From Oscillatoria sp. SIO1A7 (GTDB taxonomy: Bacteria > Cyanobacteriota > Cyanobacteriia > Cyanobacteriales > Laspinemataceae): a DNA stretch of 48,842 bases. The position numbers and the translations under genes were made by a program. Location of the stretch: NCBI GenBank assembly GCA_010672965.1, contig JAAHFN010000010.1, positions 88,702-137,543 on the forward strand, in the 5' to 3' direction. The first letter of the stretch is position 1. Each line of letters begins with the position of its first letter. Shown here piece after piece: positions 33,687-41,122 of this stretch. The notes under the pieces were generated by a model. It was not told where the DNA came from and did no database searches. It saw only the letters and a program-made list of their open reading frames with translations.

Positions 33687-35801
33687 TTAAACAGACAGAG
33701 TAAGGCTATAGTCTGTATCGCCCCCGCTTGCTTCTACTTCTACAAAATAAATACCTGCTTCTAGAGTTTGCTGGATAATCCCGGGACTAGAAGAACTCGC
33801 ACCATCAGCGGTAATTGTTTCATTTAACTCAGCTCTGCTATTGCCGTTCAAGTCCTGAATGAGAATCAAATTCGTAAAGTCGCTCACTCCGTCGAGAACT
33901 AGGCTGACTACTGAGGAGTTCTCTAGGGTGAAGCGATATAAATCTTGGCGATCGACGCCGCCAACAAAGTCATCGAAAGTTTGGCTCCCAGTCAAAATAT
34001 CCACTTCCCGCGCCTCAGACGGAGTATTGCCAGCATTGTCTGGGGGAGGGATAAATGGAATTGCTTCTACGGTCAGGTTGTAGTTAAAGCTTGTCAGCGT
34101 CCCCCCGTGAGAAAGTCGGAGGTAGTAAGTGCCAGGTAGCAAGCTTTGAACAACGCTATCTTCAAAACCAGAGACTCCATTGATAACTTCTGAGAGGCTC
34201 GGATCGAAATCCACCTCGCCGTTACCATTTGTATCCTGAATGATATCTACACTTGTAAAGGTGCTTAAAAAGTCTGGCTGGCTGGAAAGTCCGGATAGGC
34301 TGAGGGTAATTCGGCTGGTATTTTCGAGAGTAAAGCGGTAAAAGTCAGTAGGGTCGATAAACCCGAGGGCATCGCTTAGAGTTTGGCTGTTAGTGAGGAC
34401 GCCCAAATCCCGAGCTGTAGGGATGCTATTGCCAGCATTATCTGGGGGCGGAGTAAAGGGAGTTGTGGATAAGCTCAGGTTGTAGTTGGTGTCTTGTTCC
34501 GAGGCAACGCGAACATAATAAGTTCCTACTGGCAAATCTTCGGCGATCGCACCGGAAAAGGCACTTTCTTCTGAGATAGAGGTAATAATATCATCTCTCT
34601 GGCCAGCTATGTCGGTGACATCTATCGCCCCATCGCCGCTTCGGTCTTCGAGGAGCATAAACTCAACCCCGGTACTAAGACCGGCGATCGCTAAGTTCAC
34701 TGTTGCCGGTTCATCGAGGGTGAAGCGGTAAATATCGTTGCGATCGCCCAGCCCCACGAAATCGCTAAAAGCAATATTTGCTTGGTTGTCTTGGATAACA
34801 CCTAGATCCAGCGCCCTAGCAAGAGTATTGCCCGCATTATCTGTCGGTAGGCCAGAGGGAGTCGCCGCTAAAGTTAAATTGTAATTGCGCAGTCCCTGGA
34901 TTTCTTCAAAACCATTTTCTACTTGGACAAAGTAAGTCCCTACTGGCAAAATACCGCTAATTTCTCCCGGCTCCTGGTTAGTGCTATTGGCTATTGGCGT
35001 AGCCGATCTAATAATTTCATCTGGTATTGGTAAAAACAAACCAGAAAAAGTAACTTCAGTTCCAGACTCATCTACTATATTATTGCCATTTATATCCTGG
35101 ATTAAATTGAAATTGCCAGCGCCTTCCAGAATTAGATTGACTGTTGCAGGTGCATTTAGACTAAAGCGGTAGAGATCGCTCGGATTGGTTTGGCTTATAG
35201 AGTCGCTAAAACTGCGACTATTACCTAGAACGCCGACATCAAAAGCAGTATTGATATCGCTGCCCGGTTGAGATGGTTCTCCAGGTATTCCAGGTATCCC
35301 AGGAGCAGCCAAGCGCCCTTCTCTAATTCCAAACAATACATAGTGTTCCAAGGTCTGCTGGTTGTTGAATCCTGCTTGGCTCAAATCTGGATTATTATTC
35401 AGATAGAAGCTGATGTCAAATCTTCCCGAAGCTACCCGCCCTTCATTAATGCCAAAAATTTGGAAATGTTCTAGCAGTTGCTTGTTATCGAGACCGGCCG
35501 CCTGCAAGTCTGGATTGGAACTGCGATAAAAATTTACATCAAATACTGAGGAAAATAAGCGCCCCTCAATCGCGCCAAACTCTTGCAGGTGATCGAATAG
35601 CTGTCTGTTAGTGGTTAAACCGGCGGCGCCTAGGTCGGGGTTGCTATTTCGATAGAGGTCAAGATCTGCATACGGTGAAAATCTCCGCCCCTCCCTGAGA
35701 CCAAAGACCTGTAGGTGCTGGAAAGCTTGCTCGTCGGTTAATTGAGTCAAGTCTGAGTTGACCGAGCGATAAAAGTTTGCATCAAATAAATTAACACCCA
35801 T
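33687..35801 (-). CDS. Large repeat protein: four FD..YR..NPDL repeats plus four pre-peptidase C-terminal (PPC) domains
   Basis: The 704-residue protein has no classical signal peptide. Residues 5-168 are four about 41-residue repeats of the form FDxxFYRxxNPDL..AG...QLLEHFQxFGxxEGR. A PGIPGIPGEPSQPG linker follows. The rest is four about 125-residue beta domains of the bacterial pre-peptidase C-terminal type. Each begins DNAGN...A.DLG, then SQ.F.D.VG..D..DLYRFTL, and ends LPVGTYYVRV.....NYNLTL. Calcium-type DxNGNGxVD loops occur in each (DINGNNIVD, DTNGNGEVD). It is likely a secreted or surface protein exported by a type I route. Function unknown; no enzyme domain is attached. Confidence 0.82.
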   Translation of the reverse strand: MGVNLFDANFYRSVNSDLTQLTDEQAFQHLQVFGLREGRRFSPYADLDLYRNSNPDLGAAGLTTNRQLFDHLQEFGAIEGRLFSSVFDVNFYRSSNPDLQAAGLDNKQLLEHFQIFGINEGRVASGRFDISFYLNNNPDLSQAGFNNQQTLEHYVLFGIREGRLAAPGIPGIPGEPSQPGSDINTAFDVGVLGNSRSFSDSISQTNPSDLYRFSLNAPATVNLILEGAGNFNLIQDINGNNIVDESGTEVTFSGLFLPIPDEIIRSATPIANSTNQEPGEISGILPVGTYFVQVENGFEEIQGLRNYNLTLAATPSGLPTDNAGNTLARALDLGVIQDNQANIAFSDFVGLGDRNDIYRFTLDEPATVNLAIAGLSTGVEFMLLEDRSGDGAIDVTDIAGQRDDIITSISEESAFSGAIAEDLPVGTYYVRVASEQDTNYNLSLSTTPFTPPPDNAGNSIPTARDLGVLTNSQTLSDALGFIDPTDFYRFTLENTSRITLSLSGLSSQPDFLSTFTSVDIIQDTNGNGEVDFDPSLSEVINGVSGFEDSVVQSLLPGTYYLRLSHGGTLTSFNYNLTVEAIPFIPPPDNAGNTPSEAREVDILTGSQTFDDFVGGVDRQDLYRFTLENSSVVSLVLDGVSDFTNLILIQDLNGNSRAELNETITADGASSSSPGIIQQTLEAGIYFVEVEASGGDTDYSLTLSV

Positions 35802-35931
35802 TTATTTTTCCTTGAGAATTGTCCTTGAGAAAGTCTGCCAGTTACAGTCGTTTTCTACAAGTAAAAAGTTCCCATTTGCAGGCTTTAACTTATATAATGC
35901 ATATAAATCACTAGCTATATCTGAGAAACTG

Positions 35932-36138
35932 AGAAACCCGGTTTTTCAAACAATACCTTCGCCATTTTACCGCAGGCTCAGATCCCCCCAACCCCCCTTA
36001 AAAAGGCTTTTTAAGGGGGGTTGGGGGGATCTGACGTTGGTGAACGATCGCGCGTTTGTTGTGTTTCGTTCCTGGACCCCCTAAAAATAAGGTATTTTTG
36101 CGCTTTGGCGAAGGTATTGTCAAAAAAACCGGGTTTCT
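35932..36138. mobile_element. Element C copy
   Basis: Left end AGAAACCCGGTTTTTCAAAC then AATACCTTCGCC; right end GGCGAAGGTATTGTCAAAAA then AACCGGGTTTCT. The inner palindrome GATCCCCCCAACCCCCCTTA lies at 35981-36033 with its inverse. Confidence 0.75.
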
Positions 36139-36183
36139 GGCTCACCCCAAACTCTACAAACCACCGCGACATCTGAGAAACTG

Positions 36184-36344
36184 AGAAACCCAGTTTTTTC
36201 AACAATACCTTCGCCATCCTCCTGTAGGTTGGGTTGAGCGGAGCGAAACGAACACGAGGATGTTGGGTTTCGTGCCCGGGCCCAACCTACGAATAAAGGC
36301 ATTTTTGATTTTGGCGAAGGTATTGTTCAAAAAACCGGGTTTCT
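36184..36344. mobile_element. Element C copy, directly following the previous one
   Basis: Left end AGAAACCCAGTTTTTTCAAC then AATACCTTCGCC; right end GGCGAAGGTATTGTTCAAAA then AACCGGGTTTCT. Both copies are preceded by ATCTGAGAAACTG, so the pair may be a tandem duplication followed by a change of the inner part. Confidence 0.7.
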
Positions 36345-36555
36345 GGCTATAGCGTCGGTTCAGTATTGTCTGAAATCGTTATTTTGGGGTAGGGCGTAGG
36401 CGGCGTAGGCGGAGCCTGCCTTTGGATGGGCATATGGCATTCACCCAACTGCGATCGCGCTACGCGCATACTGGGGCGAATGCCATATGCCCTTGCGGGC
36501 AGGCTTCGCCTACGCCCCTACAAAAACTCCTGTGTTCTGTCAAATTTTTTACTGT

Positions 36556-36589
36556 ACCCACACCCTACACCCCACACCCTACACCCTAC
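36556..36589. repeat. Heptamer array (CCCTACA/CCCCACA), right bracket
   Basis: Five units, C-rich on the plus strand, ending about 5 bp from the stop of the minus-strand NADH dehydrogenase gene. It is G-rich in that transcript. Confidence 0.9.
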
Positions 36590-36593
36590 TAAC

Positions 36594-37967
36594 TCATGCC
36601 TCTACCTTCAACTGACTTTTGATTGCAATATCTACCGGCACATTGCCATTGCCATTATGGTTCGCTTCTATTTTTTGCTGCAAAACCGTATCGGTAATCA
36701 AGCGAGCGCCGCTTTTACGGGTAAAGTAGTTCCAAGCCCACTGAATCATTACCACTAATTTATTATCAAACTCAACCAAATAATAAATATGGACAAAGAC
36801 CCAGACAAGCCAAGCGATGAAACCAGAAAAGCGTGCAAAATTCAAGTTTACTACGGCGGCGTTGCGCCCTATAACCGCTAAGCTGCCAGCATCTATATAA
36901 TTGAATGGGGGCAAACTGTTGCCTTTGAGCCGCTTTTGGATTAGCTTGGCCACATACTCTCCTTCTTGCATTGCTACTGGGGCAATTCCCGGTAGGGGTC
37001 TCTCATTCTGATGGGTAAAATTGGCTAAATCGCCAATAACAAAAATCTTGTCATGTCCCGGTACGCTCAGATCCGGTTCGACGATGACCCGACCGGCACG
37101 ATCGAGTTTAGCGCCGGTACGCTCGGCCAAGACTTTTCCCATTGCCGAAGCTTTGACCCCCGCAGCCCAAAGAATCGTTCGAGCAGGAATTTTTTCCAGG
37201 TTCTCTCCCTGTCGCACTGTGACAATATTATCGACAATATCGGTAACCATTGTTTTTGTACGCACGGTTACTCCCAATTTGCCGAGGGATACTTCTGCTT
37301 CGGCGGACAATTCTGGAGGATAAGGAGGCAAAATGCGTTCCATTCCTTCTAGTAATAAAACCTTGGCTTCGGCGGTGTTGATACTTTGGAATTCATCCCG
37401 AAGCGTTTTGTATGCTAGCTCGGCGATCGCTCCTGCTAATTCCACCCCGGTCGGCCCGCCTCCGACGATTACAAAGGTTAACCAAGCCCGCCGTTTTTCT
37501 GGATCTGGTTCTTTTTCCGCAGCCTCAAAAGCTGTAAAAATTCGCCGCCTAATTTCCAGAGCATCTTCTACTGTTTTCAATCCCGGTGCCATGCCTTGCC
37601 ATTGGTCATTGCCAAAATAGTGATGGCTGACTCCCGTGGCGACAATCAAGGTATCGTAATTGATATCTTCTTCGTCCCGCAGCATCAGTTTTTGTTGCTT
37701 TGGGTCGATATCGACTACTTCTGAGAGCAAGACTTTAGCATTCTTATGGCTGCCAATTACGGCGCGGATGGGAGAGGCAATATCTGCCGGAGATAGAGCC
37801 CCAGTTGCTACTTGGTAAAGTAGGGGCTGAAAGAGATGAAAATTGCGCTTATCGACCAGAGTCACTTGTACGGGAGCGCGGCGAAGTGCTTTAGCTGCAT
37901 AAAGTCCGCCAAAGCCGCCTCCTACAATAACTACTTGATGGGGAGACTGGAGCGAAGCATCTACCAT
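36594..37967 (-). CDS. Type II NADH dehydrogenase (NDH-2)
   Basis: The 457-residue flavoprotein has two dinucleotide-binding folds. The FAD loop is VVIVGGGFGGLYAAKAL (12-28) and the NAD(P)H loop is VIVGGGPTGVELAG (166-179). The C-terminal FAD contact IFVIGDLANF is also present. The tail has hydrophobic helices (FIAWLVWVFVHIYYLV) that anchor NDH-2 in the membrane. It oxidises NAD(P)H and reduces plastoquinone or phylloquinone precursors without pumping protons. Cyanobacteria have several (NdbA, NdbB, NdbC); length and tail favour the NdbA group but I cannot settle it. It stands alone. Confidence 0.9.
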   Translation of the reverse strand: MVDASLQSPHQVVIVGGGFGGLYAAKALRRAPVQVTLVDKRNFHLFQPLLYQVATGALSPADIASPIRAVIGSHKNAKVLLSEVVDIDPKQQKLMLRDEEDINYDTLIVATGVSHHYFGNDQWQGMAPGLKTVEDALEIRRRIFTAFEAAEKEPDPEKRRAWLTFVIVGGGPTGVELAGAIAELAYKTLRDEFQSINTAEAKVLLLEGMERILPPYPPELSAEAEVSLGKLGVTVRTKTMVTDIVDNIVTVRQGENLEKIPARTILWAAGVKASAMGKVLAERTGAKLDRAGRVIVEPDLSVPGHDKIFVIGDLANFTHQNERPLPGIAPVAMQEGEYVAKLIQKRLKGNSLPPFNYIDAGSLAVIGRNAAVVNLNFARFSGFIAWLVWVFVHIYYLVEFDNKLVVMIQWAWNYFTRKSGARLITDTVLQQKIEANHNGNGNVPVDIAIKSQLKVEA

Positions 37968-38137
37968 TGACTGATATCTCCTTGATTTTTAACCTTTATT
38001 TTTGAAAATAAACCCTTCTGGATTGCCGGACTTGCATTTCAGTATAAGGTTTTTATCTAATCATTTGGGTAGCCAGCGCTACAGGTATAGCTAAATGTTA
38101 CGATGTCATTATGTTTTATAGCAGTCAGCAGTAATTG

Positions 38138-38163
38138 TAGGGGCAAACGACCGTTTGCCCCTA
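38138..38163. terminator. Terminator-like hairpin
   Basis: TAGGGGCAAACG, loop AC, inverse arm, then GGTTTTATTTTTTATCG. The arms differ from the palindrome at 32085 but the edges (TAGGGGC and CCCCTAGGTTTT) are the same. It does not directly follow any plus-strand gene. Confidence 0.5.
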
Positions 38164-38360
38164 GGTTTTATTTTTTATCGTTATTCTATTTTAATAGAGC
38201 GTTTCTCAAATAAGTGTAACGTAGGGGCGACAGCATCCCCAAAACAATCTCGCCCGTAGAACGGTAACCCTCGTAATGGGATGCAACGCCGCTTCGCCCC
38301 AGAAACCTCACATCAATTTGAGAACCGCTATAGGACTTTCGCTTTCTTGCCAGAGCTAAA

Positions 38361-38452
38361 ACCAACTCTTTATGAAGCTGCAACAAATAAAAACCTTTAT
38401 TCGCCGTTCGGGCAGCCCGAATGGATTTGTTGCATCTTCATATGAAAATGGT
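38361..38452. mobile_element. Element I copy 1 (92 bp)
   Basis: Left ACCAACTCTTTATGAAGCTG then CAACAAAT; right ATTTGTTGCATCTTCATATG then AAAATGGT. The ends are inverted for about 28 bp with a few mismatches. Another copy starts at 48755 and is cut by the window edge. Confidence 0.7.
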
Positions 38453-38539
38453 ATAACAATATATTTGTAAGGTGCGCGCTGCGCACCCTACAAATACAAA
38501 TAGACAAGTCTTGTGCGTAAGTCCCGTTCGATATAATTT

Positions 38540-39220
38540 TTACTGGGCTGGCCTGATGAAGGCAGAATTGGCTCTGACGAAACAGCTAGTACCGCTGGCG
38601 TTTACTGCTAACCAGGGATTCCCACGCGGGTCGTTTTGAATTAGGGGAGAAAATTCCGAGCTAATATCAACTATTTTGTTTGGCTCTAAGGCGGCAACAA
38701 TAGGAAACTCTACTCCTGGACCTTTTCGACAGTTGAGGCCGGTTCGCAGGGGAGTAACCTGCCATTTTTCCAAACCCTGAATATTGCTATTGCTATAATT
38801 CCGATTTTCAGAGGCTTGGGGCGGAGGCGGGGTAGATTGAGGTGCTACAGGGGTTGCCTCGGTAGTTTCTTTTTCTGGCCTGATGAAAGCAGAATTGGCT
38901 CTGACGAAACAGCTAGTACCGCTGGCGCTTACTGCCAACCAGGGATTACCACGCGGGTCGTTTTGAATTAGGGGAGAAAATTCCGAGCTGACATCAACTA
39001 TTTTTTTTGGCTCTAAGGCGGCAACAATAGCAAATTCTACTCCAGGACCTTTACGACAGTTGACCCCGGCTGGATCGGGAATAACTTCCCATTTGTCGGC
39101 ATTTTGCGTACTATTATAATTACCTCGATTATCTGCTGTCGGCTCGGCCGATGCAGTAAGAGCGATCGCTGCAGCGGTAATAGAACCAGCGATCGCTGCT
39201 AAAAATACCCTTTGGAACAT
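38540..39220 (-). CDS. Secreted protein with two nearly identical SH3-like domains
   Basis: The 226-residue protein has a signal peptide (residues 1-25, cut after ASA). It is followed by two bacterial SH3-like modules (about 43-110 and 150-224) joined by a proline-rich linker. Each module contains NCRKGPGVEF, IVAALEP and NPWLAVxASGTSCFVRANSAFIRP, with two cysteines that could form a disulfide. The modules are about 93 percent identical as DNA over 195 bp, so the second arose recently or is kept alike by conversion. Such domains often bind cell-wall peptides; no enzyme domain is present. Confidence 0.85.
   Translation of the reverse strand: MFQRVFLAAIAGSITAAAIALTASAEPTADNRGNYNSTQNADKWEVIPDPAGVNCRKGPGVEFAIVAALEPKKIVDVSSEFSPLIQNDPRGNPWLAVSASGTSCFVRANSAFIRPEKETTEATPVAPQSTPPPPQASENRNYSNSNIQGLEKWQVTPLRTGLNCRKGPGVEFPIVAALEPNKIVDISSEFSPLIQNDPRGNPWLAVNASGTSCFVRANSAFIRPAQ
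38548..38742. repeat. 195-bp intragenic direct repeat, copy B
   Basis: Pairs with 38875-39069 without gaps; I count about 13 differences. Both are read on the minus strand as the end of an SH3-like module. Confidence 0.85.
38875..39069. repeat. 195-bp intragenic direct repeat, copy A
   Basis: Partner of 38548-38742; same reading frame, 65 codons. Confidence 0.85.
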
Positions 39221-39440
39221 TGTTTCTATCTCCTGTAGTACAAATCAAATGAGGTCAGATTTCTGCGGGACCGTTGCTTTACTCGTTCTAAATCTTGCCG
39301 TCTTTTCGTCGGCTTGTCGTCGGCTTTATATTCTAAAGCCCATTATTGAGCTATAGCAATTCTAAATGATTTAGGCACTAGAAATCCAGTTTCTTTATCT
39401 AGGAGGCTTTCCGGCCTGAAAGTCCCTAGATCGCAGCATT

Positions 39441-39575
39441 GCCCTGTGGCTTTTTCGCGTCCTTATGGTGACGAGCGGAATCGTTCCCAATCTCGTTACC
39501 CCTTATACCAATTCAGGCCGGTTTTCCTGTCTATATATAGGGAGGCGCGAAAATACCAGGAAGCTTTCCCTACAC
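39441..39575 (-). mobile_element. Element D copy 4 (inverted)
   Basis: On the minus strand it starts GTGTAGGGAAAGCTTCCTGG, contains GGGGTAACGAGATTGGGAAC, then GATTCCGCTCGTCACCATAA, and ends CGAAAAAGCCACAGGGC. Very like copy 2 at 23385. Confidence 0.65.
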
Positions 39576-39596
39576 CCTACACCCTACACCCTACAA
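39568..39596. repeat. Heptamer array (CCCTACA)n, right bracket
   Basis: Four units, C-rich on the plus strand, growing from the end of element D copy 4 and ending 24 bp before the tocopherol cyclase ATG. Confidence 0.9.
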
Positions 39597-39619
39597 CCTA
39601 AGTTAATCTTGCAGATTAA

Positions 39620-40888
39620 ATGTCGGAAACAGCAGCTCTAGAAACTCCCCATAGCGGCTATCACTGGGATGGCAGCGATCGCCGCTTTTTTGAAGGATGG
39701 TATTTTCGGACGACTTTACCCGCTTATGGGGACAGCTTTGCCTTTATGTATTCCATCGACGACCCCAGGGGCGGCAATAGTAGCCCTGGTAACAATAGCC
39801 CTGGTAACAATAGCCCTGGCGACAAGAATATTGCTGGCGGTTGCGCCCAAATTCTCGGTCCAGAGGATACCTATTTTTGCCGCACTTTTCCAGATGTTGC
39901 TGGCTTTTGGGCATCTCCCAGACAAATGGCGTTGGGCCATTGGGGTCGCAGAAAAAGCGATCGCAGAAAAATCCCAGAATCTCCCCTGTCTGGGGAGTTT
40001 AGCTCGTCTTTTGGAGCAAGCGCTTTTAAAGAGAACCAGAATGGATCCGGGGGACAGAGCTTCGTTAGCTCGACAAAACCGGGCTATTTAAAACCGACAG
40101 AGTTCGAGAGTCGCATCGAGGAAGGTTATCAAGTTACGACAACCGAGCATCAGGGTGCTTTGTTCGATCCGGCTACCGGGCACTGGTGTCGCTGGCATTA
40201 CCATATAGAGCCGGTCTATGGCTGGGGCGATGCCAAACGCGGACAGCTCGCAACCGCTAGTTGGCTGTCATTTTTACCGATTTTTGAACCGGGATGGCAA
40301 GTTTTGATGGCGCTCGGATTCGCCGATGGCTGGATCGAATGGCAGGACAAGCGCTATGAGCTTCGCTCTGCACCGACCTATAGCGAAAAAAATTGGGGCG
40401 GCGCTTTTCCGAGTAAATGGTTCTGGATTAACTGCAATTGTTTTGACAACGAACCGGATCTGACCTTGACCGCTGTTGGCGCTAAGCGAAAAGTGCTGTG
40501 GTGGACTGAATCGGTCGGGGCAATCGGGCTGCACTATGGAGGCAAGTTTTATGAGTTCGCCCCCTGGAACTCTCGGGTTTCCTGGGAGATTGCTCCTTGG
40601 GGAAGTTGGTGGATGGAGGCCACAGACGGCAGGTGGGCGATCGAGCTGAGAGGCACAACAGACTGCCCGGGCACCCTGGTGCGGGTTCCCACAGAAAATG
40701 GCTTGCTGCCTTATTGTCGCGATACCACCCAGGGGCAGCTCCAGTTGCGGTTGCTAGAAATAGGTGGCAGTCGCTCCAGAGTTGTCTTGACAGCGCGCAG
40801 TTCCCTATCCGGCTTGGAAGTTGGCGGCGGGCCTTGGGAAACTGTCTGGCGATCGGATAGGGTGTGGGGTGTAGGGTGTGGGGTGTAG
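39620..40888 (+). CDS. Tocopherol cyclase
   Basis: The 422-residue protein has the tocopherol cyclase pattern: HSGYHWDGSDRRFFEGWYFR, SFAFMYSIDDP, WCRWHYHIEPVYGWGD, SEKNWGGAFPSKWFWINCN and APWGSWWMEATDGRW. It closes the chromanol ring in vitamin E synthesis, as does the cyanobacterial Slr1737 and plant VTE1. Two insertions look lineage-specific: an SPGNN repeat coded by 15-bp units (about residues 54-68) and a low-complexity loop near 110-150. The C-terminus runs straight into a heptamer array (DRVWGVGCGV), so the last residues and the stop are repeat-derived. Confidence 0.92.
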   Translation: MSETAALETPHSGYHWDGSDRRFFEGWYFRTTLPAYGDSFAFMYSIDDPRGGNSSPGNNSPGNNSPGDKNIAGGCAQILGPEDTYFCRTFPDVAGFWASPRQMALGHWGRRKSDRRKIPESPLSGEFSSSFGASAFKENQNGSGGQSFVSSTKPGYLKPTEFESRIEEGYQVTTTEHQGALFDPATGHWCRWHYHIEPVYGWGDAKRGQLATASWLSFLPIFEPGWQVLMALGFADGWIEWQDKRYELRSAPTYSEKNWGGAFPSKWFWINCNCFDNEPDLTLTAVGAKRKVLWWTESVGAIGLHYGGKFYEFAPWNSRVSWEIAPWGSWWMEATDGRWAIELRGTTDCPGTLVRVPTENGLLPYCRDTTQGQLQLRLLEIGGSRSRVVLTARSSLSGLEVGGGPWETVWRSDRVWGVGCGV

Positions 40889-40953
40889 GGTGTGGGGTGT
40901 AGGTTGTGGGGTGTAGGGTGTAGGGTGTGGGGTGTAGGGTGTGGGGTGTGGGG
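40860..40953. repeat. Heptamer array (GGGTGTA/GGGTGTG)n, left bracket, overlapping a stop codon
   Basis: About 13 units, G-rich on the plus strand. It begins before the tocopherol cyclase stop (TAG at 40886-40888) and provides it. Many runs of three or four G separated by TGT or TGTA satisfy the usual quadruplex pattern. Confidence 0.95.
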
Positions 40954-40975
40954 AGACCCGGGGACATACTTTCTC

Positions 40976-41050
40976 CAATTACCCCGGTCCCCCGGTCTCC
41001 CGGTTCCCCGGTCTCCCCCTGTCCCCCTGTCCCCTTGTCTCCCCTGCCCT
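40976..41050. repeat. C-rich degenerate array, right bracket
   Basis: Units like CCCCGGTCTCCCGGTTCCCC and CCCCCTGTCCCCCTGT, roughly 7-8 bp in period. C-rich on the plus strand, about 70 bp before the phosphohexomutase start. Confidence 0.7.
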
Positions 41051-41122
41051 GAAGACAAAGAATTTTTGAGATAGGAGTTCTTGTAATATTAGGGGGAAGT
41101 TTTTGCGGAACGATTGGCAAGC

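Larger units (their letters stand above)
35802..36593. other. 792-bp spacer with two tandem element C copies
   Basis: No gene is seen. It contains element C at 35932-36138 and 36184-36344, a TGTAGGTTGGGTTGAGCGGA-type repeat inside the second copy, GCATATGGCATTCACCC and its inverse at 36429-36492, and a right-end heptamer array at 36556-36589. Confidence 0.7.
37968..38539. other. 572-bp spacer with hairpins and element I
   Basis: It holds a TAGGGGC hairpin at 38138-38163, element I at 38361-38452 and a GGTGCGCGCTGCGCACC hairpin at 38471-38487. A lone element B end (TGCGTAAGTCC) lies at 38514-38524. No gene; the open frame at 38186-38386 is not convincing. Confidence 0.65.
39221..39619. other. 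399-bp divergent spacer with element D copy 4
   Basis: It separates the SH3 protein gene from the tocopherol cyclase gene. The segment 39221-39400 is unassigned and should hold both promoters. Element D copy 4 and a CCCTACA array follow. No gene. Confidence 0.6.

Noticed and set aside
38186-38386. Minus-strand 66-codon frame
   Set aside because: It spans element I and GC-rich hairpins; no family pattern and no ribosome site.
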